64,000 bases of DNA from Actinoalloteichus hoggarensis (GTDB lineage Bacteria; Actinomycetota; Actinomycetes; Mycobacteriales; Pseudonocardiaceae). The DNA is taken from assembly GCF_002234535.1 (NCBI RefSeq), contig NZ_CP022521.1, positions 2,976,001 through 3,040,000 on the forward strand. Direction: 5' to 3'. Shown here piece after piece: positions 44,555 to 55,664 of this stretch. Within the stretch, counting starts at the first letter, position 1. Each line of letters begins with the position of its first letter. Under the pieces are notes generated by a model that worked only from the letters and a program-made list of their open reading frames with translations, searched no databases and had not been told where the DNA came from. The translations under genes were made by a program, and so were the position numbers.

Positions 44555-44934
44555 CGTCGGCCGGGGCGGATGGCAACGGCGTCCCGGAGGCCGAGCTCGT
44601 GCCGGCGGGGCGACTCGAACGGCGGGGCGACTCGAACGGCGGGCACGGGTCGGCGCCTTCGTCCGATCACACCCGCCGGCCGACAGGGAAGTCGAGTGGC
44701 GTCGTGTCCGCCGGCACGAAGCCCGTGGATCGGGTCTGCCTCTCCGCCTGGACCGATTCTCGACGTCTGGCTCGCCTGGCGGTGTGTCACCGAGGACGGG
44801 TTCGTCAGCGGCCGTCTCCCCTCCGTGCCGCACCGTCCTCGCCGGCCGCCCAGGCGCCGAGCAGCACGTGTCGGGGAGGGGGCGGCGTGCGGCCGCGCTT
44901 GCGCGGCCACCGGCGTTCCGTCGTCCCGTGTGAG
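44555..44934. other. Intergenic region between convergent VWA and TetR genes
   Basis: 380 bases without a supported gene. Apart from the 17-bp duplication listed separately, I see no signal. Confidence 0.45.
44604..44643. repeat. 17-bp tandem duplication
   Basis: The unit GGCGGGGCGACTCGAAC occurs at 44604-44620 and again, identical, at 44621-44637, followed by 6 bases of a third copy. It lies in non-coding sequence. Confidence 0.85.
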
Positions 44935-45519
44935 TCAGGCGAGTCGGGCGAAGGCGGCGTCGACCGCTGCGGTCAGGCGGGACGGTTCGTCGTCGGCGGC
45001 CGTGCGACCGGCATGGAAGCAGGCGATGCCGAGTTCGGCGGCCAGCGAGGCGGTCGCCGGCTCGGCGCCGTTGTCGGTCAGCAGCTCCACGAGCTCGGTG
45101 ACGTGCCTGCGTTGCTTGGTGAGGCTCCTCGCCAGCAGCTCGGGCTGTTCGGCGACGAGCCGTTCGTGTTCGGTGTACGCCTCGGGGTCCTCGACCAGTT
45201 CCGCGGTGAAGGCCACGACGACGCGGCGGACGTAGGCGAGCGCGGCGGGGAGTGAGTCGCCGATCGCCTCGGGCGCGGGCGTGTGTGTCGCCTCGGCGGT
45301 CATCGACTTCCCGCCTTCGGCGGCGAACACGACCTCCTGCTTGTCGCCGAAGTAGCGGAAGAACGTGGCGCGCCCTACCTCGGCGCGGGCTGCGATGTCG
45401 GTGACGGTGACCTGGTCGAAGCCGTGTTCGGCGAACAGCTCGCGCGCGGCAGTGATGATCGACTCACGCACTCGCTGCTGTCTTCTCTCCCGCAGTGTCG
45501 GTGGATCGGACGGCGCCAT
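44935..45519 (-). CDS. TetR-family repressor
   Basis: A 194-residue regulator. The helix-turn-helix spans about 17-63 (IITAARELFAEHGFDQVTVT, then DIAARAEVGRATFFRYFGDK). The rest is a helical ligand-binding domain of unknown specificity. It is divergent from an exported SnoaL-like protein gene, and the 86 bases between them hold two copies of a GATACT/AGTATC operator, so it very probably represses both itself and that gene. Confidence 0.9.
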   Translation of the reverse strand: MAPSDPPTLRERRQQRVRESIITAARELFAEHGFDQVTVTDIAARAEVGRATFFRYFGDKQEVVFAAEGGKSMTAEATHTPAPEAIGDSLPAALAYVRRVVVAFTAELVEDPEAYTEHERLVAEQPELLARSLTKQRRHVTELVELLTDNGAEPATASLAAELGIACFHAGRTAADDEPSRLTAAVDAAFARLA

Positions 45520-45556
45520 GTCCCGGAGTCTATCCGGGCGCGGCGCGAGGAATTGT

Positions 45557-45586
45557 GATACTAAGTATCAACAGATACCAAGTATC
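45557..45586. promoter_or_regulatory. Twin TetR operators between divergent genes
   Basis: GATACTAAGTATC at 45557-45569 is a perfect 6+6 inverted repeat around one base. GATACCAAGTATC at 45574-45586 is the same with one mismatch. The centres are 17 bp apart, so two dimers could bind nearly two helical turns apart. The site lies 38 bases from the tetR start and 20 from the divergent gene start, covering both promoters. Confidence 0.8.
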
Positions 45587-45605
45587 AACTGAAGGGTGGG
45601 TTCCT

Positions 45606-46127
45606 ATGAAGTGGCGCAGCATCACGATGGTGATCGCGGGCCTCGCAGTCCTGACCTCCGCCGTCCTCTCGATCAACCCCGGCACGCCTGCGGCGGAGGC
45701 CGGGGCGTCGGACGAACGGCAGACCGAACGTCGGACCCGCGCGTTCGTCACTGCACTGGAGGCGAAGGATCAGGCTGCCGTCGTCGCCATGCTCGACCGG
45801 AACGTGGAACTGACGGTGGCCCTGTCGTTCTCCGGAGAGCCGGAACCGGCAGGCCGATTCGCCGGCGAGACAGAGGTCCTCGGCTACCTCACCGGGGTGT
45901 TCACGAACATGGCCGCCATCGCCTTCGTCGACGAGCGGGTGAGCGTGACGTCCGACGGCAGGACCTCGTTCCTCCAGGCGACCGGCGACTTCACCACCGC
46001 GGACGGGCGGCCCTATCGCAACGTCTACGTCTTCCGGCTGGACTGGCACGAGGGGCGCCTCGTCCGGATCGAGGAATACGGCAATCCGATCACCTACTGT
46101 CAGACCTTCGGCGATCCCGACTGCTGA
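45606..46127 (+). CDS. Exported SnoaL/NTF2-like protein
   Basis: A 173-residue protein with a Sec signal (residues 1-33, SITMVIAGLAVLTSAVLSIN then AEA). The mature part has the layout of a nuclear-transport-factor-2/SnoaL domain: ERRTRAFVTALEAKDQAAVV at the start, VFTNMAAIAFVDERVSVTSDG in the middle and YVFRLDWHEGRLVRIEEYGN near the end. Two cysteines close to the C-terminus may form a disulfide. GAAGGGTGGG precedes the ATG. This would be a ligand-binding or cyclase-like exported protein under TetR control; its ligand is unknown. Confidence 0.82.
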   Translation: MKWRSITMVIAGLAVLTSAVLSINPGTPAAEAGASDERQTERRTRAFVTALEAKDQAAVVAMLDRNVELTVALSFSGEPEPAGRFAGETEVLGYLTGVFTNMAAIAFVDERVSVTSDGRTSFLQATGDFTTADGRPYRNVYVFRLDWHEGRLVRIEEYGNPITYCQTFGDPDC

Positions 46128-46544
46128 GCCCTCCCTCTGACCGGTCGACGGCGGACCGCTGGGCGGACACCGCCGACCGCAGCCCGGTTCGTGGTGCCGT
46201 GGACCGTCTGCCGTCGGCTCGAAGAGCCGTCGCCGAGCCGGGACGGCGATGATCGGAGGCATCCCGCCTCCGATCATCGGTTCCCGGCCGCCTGCGGTCC
46301 CCGCGGTGGTCGTCGTGCGATCGTCCGCACGACGAGGCGCCCGCGGCCGCGGTGGATCGACCCGCCGCCATCCCTCATGGTGTTCACCGGCCGTCGTCGC
46401 CTGCCTCCGGGCGACAGCCGGACGGCGGTGTGCTTCACCGAGGGGGTGGTGCCAGCCCCACCCCCTCTTGGGATGGTGTCGTCATCGACCCTGCCCCGGT
46501 GGTGCTTCTAGCGTTCTCCTGGAGTCGACGAGGGGAGCCGACAC
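46128..46544. other. Intergenic region with two hairpins
   Basis: 417 bases without a gene. A strong terminator-like hairpin lies at 46247-46279. GAGGGGGTGG (46440-46449) pairs with CCACCCCCTC (46458-46467) across 8 bases and precedes the next gene by 77 bases; it could be an operator or a second terminator. Confidence 0.5.
46247..46279 (+). terminator. Perfect 14-bp hairpin after the SnoaL-like gene
   Basis: CGATGATCGGAGGC (46247-46260) is exactly complementary to 46266-46279 with a 5-base loop. It lies 119 bases after the SnoaL-like stop codon. No U-tract follows. Confidence 0.65.
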
Positions 46545-47024
46545 ATGATCGGGATGGCGCGGTGCACCGGGGCGGCGCCGACGGACGACCCGGCTGCGGC
46601 GGACCACGCCGAACGGGCCTGGCGTCAGGTGGGGCCGGGCGGGACCGTCGAATGGGACCCGCACCGGGACGCCACCGCCGCCCGGTCGCGTCCGACGTCT
46701 GCTCGGCGTGTCGTGGACGTCGGCTCGGCGGTTCCCAGCCGGGCAGACACGGAGAATCGGAAGCCCGTCCTCGGGACGTCGTCACCAGCGGCCCCTGCCG
46801 TGGTCCTCTCGGCCGCGGTGGTCCTGATGATGTATCAGGATCAGCCGTTCGCCTTGGTACGGCAGACGTCGATCGTGCTGACCGCGTTGTTCTCCCCCGT
46901 CCAGGGCGGGCAGGAGCAGGACTGGTGGGTGCTGCTGTTCGGCATGGACCTCGCGAGCCTGACGTTCACCTTCGTGCCGTTGGCGGCGCTGTTGTGCTAT
47001 GCCTTCGTCACGCGGCGTCGCTGA
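46545..47024 (+). CDS. Hypothetical membrane protein
   Basis: A 159-residue protein, not recognised. The first 75 residues are hydrophilic and low in complexity; two hydrophobic segments follow (VVLSAAVVLMMYQ and LASLTFTFVPLAALLCYAFV) separated by a short loop with EQDWW. GAGGGGAG lies ahead of the ATG, and codon third positions are GC-rich. It converges on the DUF6461-like gene. Function unknown. Confidence 0.5.
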   Translation: MIGMARCTGAAPTDDPAAADHAERAWRQVGPGGTVEWDPHRDATAARSRPTSARRVVDVGSAVPSRADTENRKPVLGTSSPAAPAVVLSAAVVLMMYQDQPFALVRQTSIVLTALFSPVQGGQEQDWWVLLFGMDLASLTFTFVPLAALLCYAFVTRRR

Positions 47025-47200
47025 CCGGCGGGGCGAGGAGCGGGCGAGCACGGCGGCGCGGCGGACTCGCATGCTGCCGGGACCGGCGGGTCCCCGTAGT
47101 GCCTCGAGGAAGACGCGGTGCCCGAGCGGAACGGCGCGCGTTCAACGCCGTCGTGGTCCTCCTCGACGGGCTCCGCGTGGCCGAGCCGGGTCCCGCCGCC

Positions 47201-48244
47201 TCAGCGCACCTTGTTGAGCACCGCGATCGCGTCTCGCACGGCCAGGCCGACCTCGTGCCGTGCTTCGATCCCGGCTCGGGCGGCGGCGTCGAGCCGGGTC
47301 TCCTCCGGCAGCCCTTTCGATCGGTGCGCCCGTTGCCGGTCCACCTGCCACGCCATGACCTGCTCGTACACCGGCGAGCCCCGATCCAGCGGCACCTCGT
47401 GACCAGCCTCGGCCTCGGCCAGAGCCGCGCGCACGGCCTCGGAGTCGGCCACACCCGCGCCCTCGGCGAGGCCGCGCACCAGATCGAGCAGCTCTCGTCG
47501 CGAAGTCGGCCTGCTCTTCGCCGCGAGGCGCGCCGCCGCCTCCGGCGCGTGCGGCTCGAGCGCGGCGAGCCGCAGCGCGGGCCGGGCGTCGGGCAGCAGG
47601 GCGTGGAACGGGACGGTGAGCAGGTGCCCGATGGTGTCCGCCTCCCTGAGACGCACCCCGGTCATCAGTTCGACGAGTGTCAGCGCCGCCGAGTCCGGAT
47701 CGACGGCGAGGGCCCCTGCCCCGGACTCGTCGTGCGGGGAAGGGGCGTCGGCGGGCTTCCCGTGAACCGCCTCGGCGCCTCGCAGGCCCGCCGAGATCAT
47801 CGAGTCGAGCAGAGCGTCCGGCTCGGCGCCCCAGCGGCGTTCCGGCGCGAGCTGGTCGAAGCAGGTCCGAACGGTCCCGTCCACCGCATGGGTGAACTGG
47901 CCGGTCTCGCCTGCGTCCCGGAACACCGACACGGCTTCGCCTCCGGTCGAAAGGCTTCGCAGCACCTCCCGCCGGGTGCCCTGGAAGCCGTCGATCTCCA
48001 TGAGCACGGTCCAGGAGCCGAGTCGGACCGCCCGCGCCACCTCGGGGTAGCCCTGGTCGAAGGAACGGGTCATCTCCAGGCCGCGTTCCGGAGTCGCCAC
48101 GACGACGTCGTCCTCGACGCCGCCGAGCAGACACAGCGCGTCCTCGGGCAGCGTCTCCCGCACGAACGAGAAGCAGAACCCCGGCCTGCCGCCTGCCCCG
48201 GCGGGCCAGCTGCGTTCGGCCTGAGCCCTGATCTCATCGGTCAT
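47201..48244 (-). CDS. DUF6461-like protein
   Basis: A 347-residue cytosolic protein. The N-terminal part (FCFSFVRETLPEDALCLLGG, then WTVLMEIDGFQGTRREVL and LSTGGEAVSVFRD) has the layout I associate with the actinobacterial DUF6461 family. The C-terminal 180 residues are helical and Ala/Leu/Glu-rich. GGGGAG precedes the ATG at 48242-48244. It lies 114 bases beyond the stop of the DHA2 exporter on the same strand, so it could be the last gene of the TetR-exporter unit. No function is known. Confidence 0.65.
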   Translation of the reverse strand: MTDEIRAQAERSWPAGAGGRPGFCFSFVRETLPEDALCLLGGVEDDVVVATPERGLEMTRSFDQGYPEVARAVRLGSWTVLMEIDGFQGTRREVLRSLSTGGEAVSVFRDAGETGQFTHAVDGTVRTCFDQLAPERRWGAEPDALLDSMISAGLRGAEAVHGKPADAPSPHDESGAGALAVDPDSAALTLVELMTGVRLREADTIGHLLTVPFHALLPDARPALRLAALEPHAPEAAARLAAKSRPTSRRELLDLVRGLAEGAGVADSEAVRAALAEAEAGHEVPLDRGSPVYEQVMAWQVDRQRAHRSKGLPEETRLDAAARAGIEARHEVGLAVRDAIAVLNKVR

Positions 48245-48358
48245 CTGTGTGGTCTCCCCGGATCGCGGTGGCCGGTCGGTGCGGGCCCGGCTCGGCGTGG
48301 TCGTGCGCGAGGATAGTGCGGTCGGACGCCGTCGTCGGCGCCCGAGGGTCGGCCCCGG

Positions 48359-50777
<2,419 letters not shown>

Positions 50778-50802
50778 GGTGCTGTCCCCCATGGGGTTAA
50801 TC

Positions 50803-50835
50803 TTGCAGGACGTGCAGAACGTGCACAACCTGCAA
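50803..50835 (-). promoter_or_regulatory. Nested 33-bp TetR operator
   Basis: Outer arms TTGCAGG (50803-50809) and CCTGCAA (50829-50835) and inner arms GTGCA (50812-50816) and TGCAC (50822-50826) are perfectly symmetric about GAACG, with two bases between outer and inner arms on each side. On the minus strand TTGTGC (50823-50828) and CAAGAT (50800-50805), 17 bases apart, could be the promoter, which the operator would cover. Confidence 0.8.
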
Positions 50836-51053
50836 ATCTCACACTGATGCGTGAGTGTGGACACGTCTTCGGCGGCACCCAGGGTCGGTTCAGGGCAGAG
50901 AAGTGACGCTGTGTGAACGCAGGCGGGTGGGCGCCGAGCCGTGCTGCCGGGGCTCGGCTCCCACGGTCTTGTTCGAGTCTTCTCGACGACGGCCGCGCCG
51001 GTGGAGGGCCGCGCCGGTCACAGGCGAGCGGGCCGCCGACCTCGACGGGCACC

Positions 51054-52052
51054 TCAGGTCTGCTCGTCCCGCGGCGATGCGGCGAGGGGCAGCAGCCGGG
51101 GGATCACGCGGACGTAGAGCACCATGCCCACCACCTCCACCAGCGTCTGCGTGACCACGACCAGCGCCGCGACGGCCAGCGCGTCGGGCAGGGCCAGCGC
51201 GAGCGGCAGCACGACGAGGGAGTTGCGGGTGGCCCCGCTGAACACGACCGCACGGCCTGCCCGCGCGTCCAGCCGGAAGAGGCGGGCCATGCCGAGTCCG
51301 GCGAAGGGCATCACCACGAGGAAGGCGAGGTAGAAGGGCACCACGACGAGTACGGCGGAGACGTCGCCGCCGAGGGCGGGGACCTGTGAGGCGACCACCG
51401 TCGCCAGGGTCCCCGCCATCAGCGGCACCATCGTGGTGCCCGCTCCCGTCGCGACGGCCCGTCCGGCGGGTCCGCGGGCCGCCCAGGCCTGCGTGAGCCA
51501 GGCCGCGGTGAGCGGGATGAGGATCAACACGACGAACGCACGCACGAAGGGTCCGAACTCCACCACGTCGGCCAGGTCGGGGCCGAGGAACAGCAGCAGG
51601 AAGAGCGGCAGCAGTGCCATCTGCGACACGAGCAGCAGCGGCGTCGCCGCGAGCAGCCGTCGGCCGCTGCCGCCCGCCAGACGGCAGAACACGATCACGT
51701 AGTCCACACACGGGGTCAGCAGCACCAGCAGCACGCCGAGGCGGACGGCCCGGTCGGCGGGCAGCAGCAGGAACAGGGCGGCCACGACCAGCGGGACCAC
51801 CGCGAAGTTCACCGCCAGGGTGGCGGCCAGGAAGCGTCCCTCGCGGAAGGATCGCACCAGGTCCGCGGCGGGTACCTGGAGGAACGTCACGTACAGCAGG
51901 GCGCCCAGCACGGGGTTGATCGCGTGCTCGAGCGCGGGCCCCGCGGCGGGGACGGTCCAGCCCGCGATCGCGCCCGCCGCCATCGCCGCCAGATAGACGG
52001 CGACCTGGTGTCGTTCCAGCCGGGCGGCCAGTGCCGCCGCGCCTCGTGTCAT
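51054..52052 (-). CDS. ACR3-like arsenite / bile acid:sodium symporter family transporter
   Basis: A 332-residue membrane protein with about ten helices. LTPCVDYVIVFCRLAGGSGR in the middle carries the conserved Cys of ACR3 arsenite exporters, and ATPLLLVSQMALLPLF and GATRNSLVVLPLALALP follow the family pattern. GAGGGG precedes the ATG. ACR3 proteins expel arsenite or antimonite, but no arsR, arsC or arsT gene is adjacent, so a different anion or organic acid is possible. It is transcribed alone on the minus strand. Confidence 0.85.
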   Translation of the reverse strand: MTRGAAALAARLERHQVAVYLAAMAAGAIAGWTVPAAGPALEHAINPVLGALLYVTFLQVPAADLVRSFREGRFLAATLAVNFAVVPLVVAALFLLLPADRAVRLGVLLVLLTPCVDYVIVFCRLAGGSGRRLLAATPLLLVSQMALLPLFLLLFLGPDLADVVEFGPFVRAFVVLILIPLTAAWLTQAWAARGPAGRAVATGAGTTMVPLMAGTLATVVASQVPALGGDVSAVLVVVPFYLAFLVVMPFAGLGMARLFRLDARAGRAVVFSGATRNSLVVLPLALALPDALAVAALVVVTQTLVEVVGMVLYVRVIPRLLPLAASPRDEQT

Positions 52053-52581
52053 GTCGAGACCCCTCGCTCGCCGTCCGGTCGTCGCTCCGCACTCGATCGG
52101 CCGCCGGGGCCGAGGTCGAGCGCCCTCGGCGGCGCCCTGCCGTGAGTCGACGTCCGAGGTGGGCGCCGACGTCGATCGTCGACATGGGCGATCGGTGCTC
52201 GCCGCGATCGCCTGGTGATCGGGCCTGGCGATGCGGCCGCCTCGCTCGTGATGCCTGCATCGGTCGCTCGCGCGGTCGGGCCCGACCCGTCCGTTCGGGA
52301 CGGCCTCGTGGAGGGTAGAACGCCGAGATCGTTCGTGGCCGCGTCACCCCGGACTGCGTTCGCGGCGAAGCGAGCGGCATACACGCGTATTATTCACTCT
52401 ATCTCTTCAGTGAAAGATGAAATCAATATCGAAAGTGCCCGCGGCCGGCTTCCGGACGTCCCGCCCGGCCGCCGCCCACGCCGCAGCGACTCCATGGTTC
52501 GGCGGCCTGACCTGAACGCCGATCCAGACCTCATACCGGTCGGCGGGGCTGTAGTCGAAGGAGGGATCGGAGAACCGCGCG
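52053..52581. other. Intergenic region with an AT-rich inverted repeat
   Basis: About 530 bases without a supported gene. Bases 52385-52435 are strikingly AT-rich for this genome. TTCACT (52393-52398) and AGTGAA (52409-52414) form an inverted repeat with a 10-base spacer, which could be an operator or promoter of the decayed gene downstream. Confidence 0.45.
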
Positions 52582-52936
52582 ATGAGCACCGAGATCGGTG
52601 TCGGGCTGTCCGCCATGGAGGAGACGACGGCGGCGGAGGGCATCTCCGCCGCGGCGCGACGGACCGATGCCGCGAATCCACCTCGGCCTGCACATCGTGT
52701 TGGACGACGGTGACGCGCATCAGGGGAGCGGGCGGCGATGCTCGAACGGCTCGGCGCGGCACCCGAGGCGACGCCGGAGACGACCGCCGGGTCACGACCA
52801 CCGGCGGTCCCTCGAGACTGCCGAGCGGGTCGCCGCCTATGCCGAGGCAGGCGTCGACGAATTCGGTCTCGCGGTCGACGGCGGTGGCTTCCCTCGTCAG
52901 GCGGAGTCGATCGCCGAGGTCCGCTCGCTTTGCTGA
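52582..52936 (+). pseudogene. Decayed LLM-class (luciferase-like) flavin oxidoreductase remnant
   Basis: Pieces of an LLM-type protein appear in shifting frames. The start [10 protein letters not shown] (52582, frame 1) is followed by [15 protein letters not shown] in a second frame, then [18 protein letters not shown] back in frame 1, then [20 protein letters not shown] and [15 protein letters not shown] in the second frame up to a stop at 52934-52936. The last piece has the layout of LLM C-termini (compare AAYADAGTERVIL in the intact LLM gene at 63181-63987). At least two frameshifts and a large internal loss are needed to explain it. The family call is from pattern only. Confidence 0.55.
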
Positions 52937-53087
52937 CCGTCGCTCCCGGCCGGCCGCGTGGGGGCACGGCGGTCGGTCGGCGCCTGCCGAGGCAGGCGGG
53001 CCGAGTCGGGGACGGCGACGGCCGGATCGCGGGACGAGGGGCGACCCGGCAGCCTGGTCGTCGCCCGTCGCGCATAGGGTCGAGCGC

Positions 53088-54326
53088 ATGGAAACCTGGT
53101 CGTCGGCCCCGGTGCCCGCCCTGCCCGGCACACCTCGTCCCCTGCGGCTCTACGACACCGCCTCGGCGCAGGTGCGACCCACCGCGCCCGGCTCCACCGC
53201 TCGGATGTACGTCTGCGGCATCACCCCGTACGACGCGACGCATCTCGGTCACGCCGCCACCTATCTGACCTTCGATCTGGTTCATCGGATCTGGCTCGAC
53301 AACGGCCACGACGTGCACTATGTGCAGAACGTCACCGACGTCGACGACCCGCTGTTGGAGCGCGCGAACCGGGACCAGACGGACTGGGTGGTCCTCGCCA
53401 TGCGGGAGACCGCTCTGTTCCGAGAGGACATGGAGGCCCTGCGGGTCCTGCCGCCCCGGCACTACATCGGTGCCGTGGAGTCGGTGCCCGAGATCGCGAC
53501 GGCGGTGGCGGAGCTGCTCGCCTCGGGCGCGGCCTACCGAGTCGACGACGCCGACTATCCCGACGTCTACTTCGACCATCGTGCGAGTGGCCGTTTCGGC
53601 TACGAGTCGAATTACGACGAGGCACGAATGCTCGAGTTCTTCGCCGAGCGTGGCGGCGACCCGGAGCGCGAGGGCAAGCGGCACCCGCTGGACGCCCTGC
53701 TGTGGCGGCAGGCCAGGCCCGGTGAGCCCTCCTGGGAGTCCGAGCTGGGGGCGGGCAGGCCTGGTTGGCACGTCGAGTGCTCGGTGATCGCGCGCAGGCA
53801 TCTCGGCATGGGCTTCGACGTCCAGGGCGGCGGCTCCGACCTGATCTTCCCGCATCACGAGTACAGCGCCGCCCACGCCGAGGCGTTGACCGGGGAGCAG
53901 CCGTTCGCCCGGCACTACTGCCACACGGGCATGGTGGGTCTGGATGGCGAGAAGATGTCCAAGTCGCGAGGCAACCTGGTCTTCGTCTCCCGACTTCGCG
54001 GCGACGGCGTCGACATGGCGGCGCTGCGGCTGGCGCTGTTGGACTCGCACTACCGCGATGACCGGATGTGGACCGACGCGGTGTTGGCGACGGGGCGGGC
54101 GCGGGCCGAGCGCTGGCGTGCGGCGGTCGCGCTCGCCGAGGGGCCGCCCGCACAGCCCGTCCTGGACCGGCTGCGGGACCACCTCTCCGACGACCTCGAC
54201 ACGCCGAGGGCCCTGGCCGCCCTCGACGCCTGGGCCGAGGAGGCGTTGACCAGGCGGGGCACCGATCCGGCGGCACCAGGGCTGATCCGGCGGTCGGTCG
54301 ACGCGCTGCTCGGGGTCGCCCTCTGA
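53088..54326 (+). CDS. mshC: L-cysteine:1D-myo-inositol-2-amino-2-deoxy-alpha-D-glucopyranoside ligase (mycothiol synthesis)
   Basis: A 412-residue ATP-dependent ligase joining cysteine to GlcN-inositol, the third step (after MshA and MshB) of mycothiol synthesis. It derives from cysteinyl-tRNA synthetase: Cys43 (a zinc ligand) opens [14 protein letters not shown] with the HIGH-like HLGH at 52-55, and KMSKS lies at 289-293. The length matches mycobacterial MshC, shorter than CysS because the tRNA-binding domain is lost. The mature zinc and cysteine pocket is visible as HVECS and IFPHHEYS. The ATG at 53088 fits this alignment. It shows that the organism uses mycothiol as its main thiol. Confidence 0.97.
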   Translation: METWSSAPVPALPGTPRPLRLYDTASAQVRPTAPGSTARMYVCGITPYDATHLGHAATYLTFDLVHRIWLDNGHDVHYVQNVTDVDDPLLERANRDQTDWVVLAMRETALFREDMEALRVLPPRHYIGAVESVPEIATAVAELLASGAAYRVDDADYPDVYFDHRASGRFGYESNYDEARMLEFFAERGGDPEREGKRHPLDALLWRQARPGEPSWESELGAGRPGWHVECSVIARRHLGMGFDVQGGGSDLIFPHHEYSAAHAEALTGEQPFARHYCHTGMVGLDGEKMSKSRGNLVFVSRLRGDGVDMAALRLALLDSHYRDDRMWTDAVLATGRARAERWRAAVALAEGPPAQPVLDRLRDHLSDDLDTPRALAALDAWAEEALTRRGTDPAAPGLIRRSVDALLGVAL

Positions 54327-54501
54327 CTCCGGTGCCGGCGGGCGGCCTGCCGTGCCGCGCGGCCGGGGCGGCGACCTCGGCCGCTCCGGCTCCGGACCGC
54401 CCGCGCTGAGGGAGTCGGCGCGGGCTCGTGACAGCGGGGGCGGCCGGGCGGCGCCTGCTCCTCAGGGGCCGGCGCCTGTCACCGTGGGCGACGGCGGCCG
54501 T

Positions 54502-55209
54502 TCACTCCGGATCGCGGAGCCGCGCCGCGGCAGGGGGCGGGGCGGGAGCGGGAGACCCGGCGGCCAGCGCGTCGGCGACTGAGGAGTCCGGGTCGGCCTC
54601 GATGGCGCCTTCCGGGTTCTTGAACAGCGCGGTGATCATCGCGGGCAGCCGCGCGCCGGTCTCCCGGAGATAGCCGAAGCGAGTGCCGCTCGGATTCGTC
54701 TGTCCGGATTCGTGGGGGACGCCGTGCACCTCGAGGCCGGCGGACCTGCACAGCGCCACCGCGCGCGGCAGGTGGAACCGCTGACTGATGACGATCAATT
54801 CCCGCACTCCGTAGACGTCACGGGTGCGTACGCAGGACTCCCAGGTGTCGTTGCCGGAACCGTCCTCGACGATCGCCTCGGTCGGCACGCCGCGACTGAC
54901 CAGGTACTCGCGCATCGTGCCCGGCTCGTCGTAGTCGCCGGGTCCGACACTGCCGCTGAGCAGCAGCACGCGGACGACGCCCTCGTGGTAGAGGCCCGCG
55001 GCCACGTCGAGTCGCCCGGCGAGCAGCTGGGACGGCCTGCCGTCGGGCCGGACGCCCGCCCCGAGGACCAGCGCGACATCGGTGTCAGGGGCATCGTCGG
55101 AGTCGACGATCCGCCCCGCGCTGCTGCCGTAGGCCCAGACCGCCGGGGTGCCCAGCAGCACCGCGAGGGCGGCCGTGCCCGCCAGTGCCCATCGCCAACG
55201 CCGTCGCAT
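54502..55209 (-). CDS. SanA/YdcF-like DUF218 protein
   Basis: A 235-residue protein with one N-terminal membrane helix (about 7-27) and an extracytoplasmic DUF218 domain. ALVLGAGVRPDGRPSQLLAG and LLLSGSVGPGDYDEPGTMRE, then VISQRFHLPRA, match the SanA/vancomycin-sensitivity group. Family members affect cell-envelope barrier function; the biochemical activity is unknown. GGAGGGG precedes the ATG. The C-terminus ends in a Pro/Ala-rich tail. It converges with mshC. Confidence 0.88.
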   Translation of the reverse strand: MRRRWRWALAGTAALAVLLGTPAVWAYGSSAGRIVDSDDAPDTDVALVLGAGVRPDGRPSQLLAGRLDVAAGLYHEGVVRVLLLSGSVGPGDYDEPGTMREYLVSRGVPTEAIVEDGSGNDTWESCVRTRDVYGVRELIVISQRFHLPRAVALCRSAGLEVHGVPHESGQTNPSGTRFGYLRETGARLPAMITALFKNPEGAIEADPDSSVADALAAGSPAPAPPPAAARLRDPE

Positions 55210-55664
55210 GTGCCCGCCCCTCCACGAAGACCTACGTGATCGATTAAACCCATGGCGGTCCCCCCGCGCTCTGTGTGCCCGACGACATTTCCCGATCTCG
55301 GTCAGGCCGTCCGGACACGGATCGCGTCGCGGACATGTCGACGACGAACGTGGGGGCGGTCAGGCGAGGAGGCTGCCGTCGGGAGCGGATTCGACGGCGT
55401 GTCGGCCGCCCGTCGGCGAGCGCGGACTCGCACCGGGCGTGCCGTGCGAGGGCATCGTCGCCGGGCGGGGTTTGTGTCGGGTGCCGCAGCGGGCAGCCAC
55501 CGGTAAGCGGACTGCCGCTGGTGCTTCCGGCCGCAGGCGGCGTGTCACCCGGGTGACAACGATCGCCGACCGTAGCCGGCTCGGCACCACAGGCAGACCA
55601 TGGAGATCGTCTGCTCATCCTCCCGGCCGATCAGGTCGCTCAGCGAGGGGTTGGTTCACCTGCG
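55210..55664. other. Divergent intergenic region with a 16-bp palindrome
   Basis: 455 bases between the divergent DUF218 and carboxylate-amine ligase genes. No gene is supported. TGTCACCCGGGTGACA at 55543-55558 is listed separately. Confidence 0.45.
55543..55558. promoter_or_regulatory. Perfect 16-bp palindrome, candidate operator
   Basis: TGTCACCCGGGTGACA is fully self-complementary and lies 107 bases upstream of the carboxylate-amine ligase start. With no loop it is more likely a protein-binding site than a terminator. Confidence 0.5.
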
